Below are positions 5,759 through 6,245 of a DNA stretch of 6,245 bases, in pieces (position 1 is the first letter of the stretch; each line of letters opens with the position of its first letter). The notes under the pieces are model-generated. The model was not told the origin of the DNA, did no database searches, and saw only the letters and a list, made by a program, of their open reading frames with translations. The DNA lies in the NCBI GenBank assembly GCA_025358235.1, contig JANYKH010000236.1, positions 1 to 6,245 of the forward strand, written 5' to 3'. Source of the DNA: Chloroflexota bacterium. GTDB lineage: Bacteria; Chloroflexota; Dehalococcoidia; Dehalococcoidales; RBG-16-60-22. The position numbers and the translations under genes are program-made.

Positions 5759-6245
5759 ATAATGAAGTCAAAATAAGTCTGCTGGAAATAGACCTGACTA
5801 ACCAGACTCACCGCGTCATCGATGTCACTGAAGACACAAAAAGATACCTGGGCGGGCGCGGCCTTGCTAATAAGTTACTTTGGGATGGAATGCCACAGGG
5901 CACTGACCCTTTCAGCCCAAAAAGTCTTCTACACGTTGGCGTTGGCCCGCTCACCGGCCTTATGGGGTGCAAGACCGTACTTAGCTTCATCTCTCCGCTT
6001 ACTGGCTGGGCAGCTCGCAGCGCAATCTCCAGCTATCTCGGCGATGAAATTGTGAATGCGGGGTATAGCGCCGGCATAATCATCAAAGGCCGGGCGGAGA
6101 AGCCAATTTATCTCTATATTAAAGACAATACAGTAGAGTTTCGTGATGCCGCTCACCTTTGGGGCCAGTGGAAGCTAAAGAGCGAATCGGCTATTAGAAA
6201 TCAACTTGATAAGGAGACTGGACAAAATTTCGCGGTATTATGTAT
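5755..6245 (+). CDS. Aldehyde ferredoxin oxidoreductase family protein (5' part, runs off the window)
   Basis: The first 163 residues of an AOR-family enzyme, which normally has about 600-700. This family binds tungsten or molybdenum bis-pterin plus one [4Fe-4S] cluster and usually oxidises aldehydes to acids; BamB relatives work on benzoyl-CoA. Seen here are the N-terminal EIDLTN strand, YLGGRGLANKLLWD (31-44), the VGPLTG turn (63-68), SPLTGW (80-85), NAGYSAGIIIKGRAEKPIYL (101-120) and FRDAAHLWG (129-137), all in family order. The segment after PLTG reads GLMGCKT, not the common Thr-x-Ala-Pro-Gly-Ser-like form. The stretch after SPLTG lacks the usual SNAGG pterin-contact run, having ARSAISSYLGDE, so it is probably a divergent subfamily. 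The cluster-binding cysteines and C-terminal domains lie beyond the window. The ATG overlaps the ferredoxin stop, with AGGAAG (5745-5750) as ribosome binding site. Confidence 0.9.
   Translation, partial: MNNEVKISLLEIDLTNQTHRVIDVTEDTKRYLGGRGLANKLLWDGMPQGTDPFSPKSLLHVGVGPLTGLMGCKTVLSFISPLTGWAARSAISSYLGDEIVNAGYSAGIIIKGRAEKPIYLYIKDNTVEFRDAAHLWGQWKLKSESAIRNQLDKETGQNFAVLC

Noticed and set aside
1..6245. CRISPR array, tRNA, rRNA or complete insertion sequence
   Set aside because: No regularly spaced direct repeats, no tRNA-like cloverleaf and no transposase-like reading frame were noticed on either strand.

Overview
The window looks like DNA from a strictly anaerobic bacterium. The reasons are an aldehyde ferredoxin oxidoreductase (AOR) family protein, a 16-cysteine polyferredoxin partner and a CoA-thioester degradation cluster. 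Strong Shine-Dalgarno sequences and near-consensus sigma-A promoters with 17-bp spacing make a Firmicutes host (Peptococcaceae-like, in the style of Desulfotomaculum or Pelotomaculum) my leading guess. An anaerobic deltaproteobacterium is not excluded.

Left arm (minus strand, about 2330 down to 1): an apparently intact thiolase (970-2214) is followed by two 3-hydroxyacyl-CoA dehydrogenase (HAD) family genes, both broken. The first (196-909) has an in-frame TAA and has also lost all four canonical catalytic residues. The second (81-185) has a good NAD-binding motif but stops after 34 residues, at what looks like a deletion or rearrangement junction. The thiolase promoter is near-consensus (2299-2327) and has a 24-bp quasi-palindrome over its start site. 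The intact cluster would have carried out the last steps of a beta-oxidation-like pathway: 3-hydroxyacyl-CoA to 3-oxoacyl-CoA, then thiolysis.

Middle (2272-3299): a divergent regulatory region, then a decayed IclR-type regulator (2493-2998, with a possible tail at 3001-3048) behind a near-perfect promoter. After it come a stem-loop, an orphan ribosome binding site and an AT-rich palindrome.

Right arm (plus strand, 3300 to the end): a tight and apparently intact operon. It encodes a 591-residue thiamine-diphosphate (TPP) enzyme of unknown specificity, a 219-residue ferredoxin with four predicted [4Fe-4S] clusters, and the N-terminal 163 residues of an AOR-family tungsten/molybdenum-pterin enzyme that runs off the window. 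The simplest model is that the TPP enzyme makes an aldehyde from a 2-oxoacid, AOR oxidises it to the acid, and the electrons leave through the polyferredoxin. This is inferred from gene order and family membership. The right-hand operon is the best candidate for an undescribed system. The contrast between it and the decaying genes to its left is the other notable property of the window.
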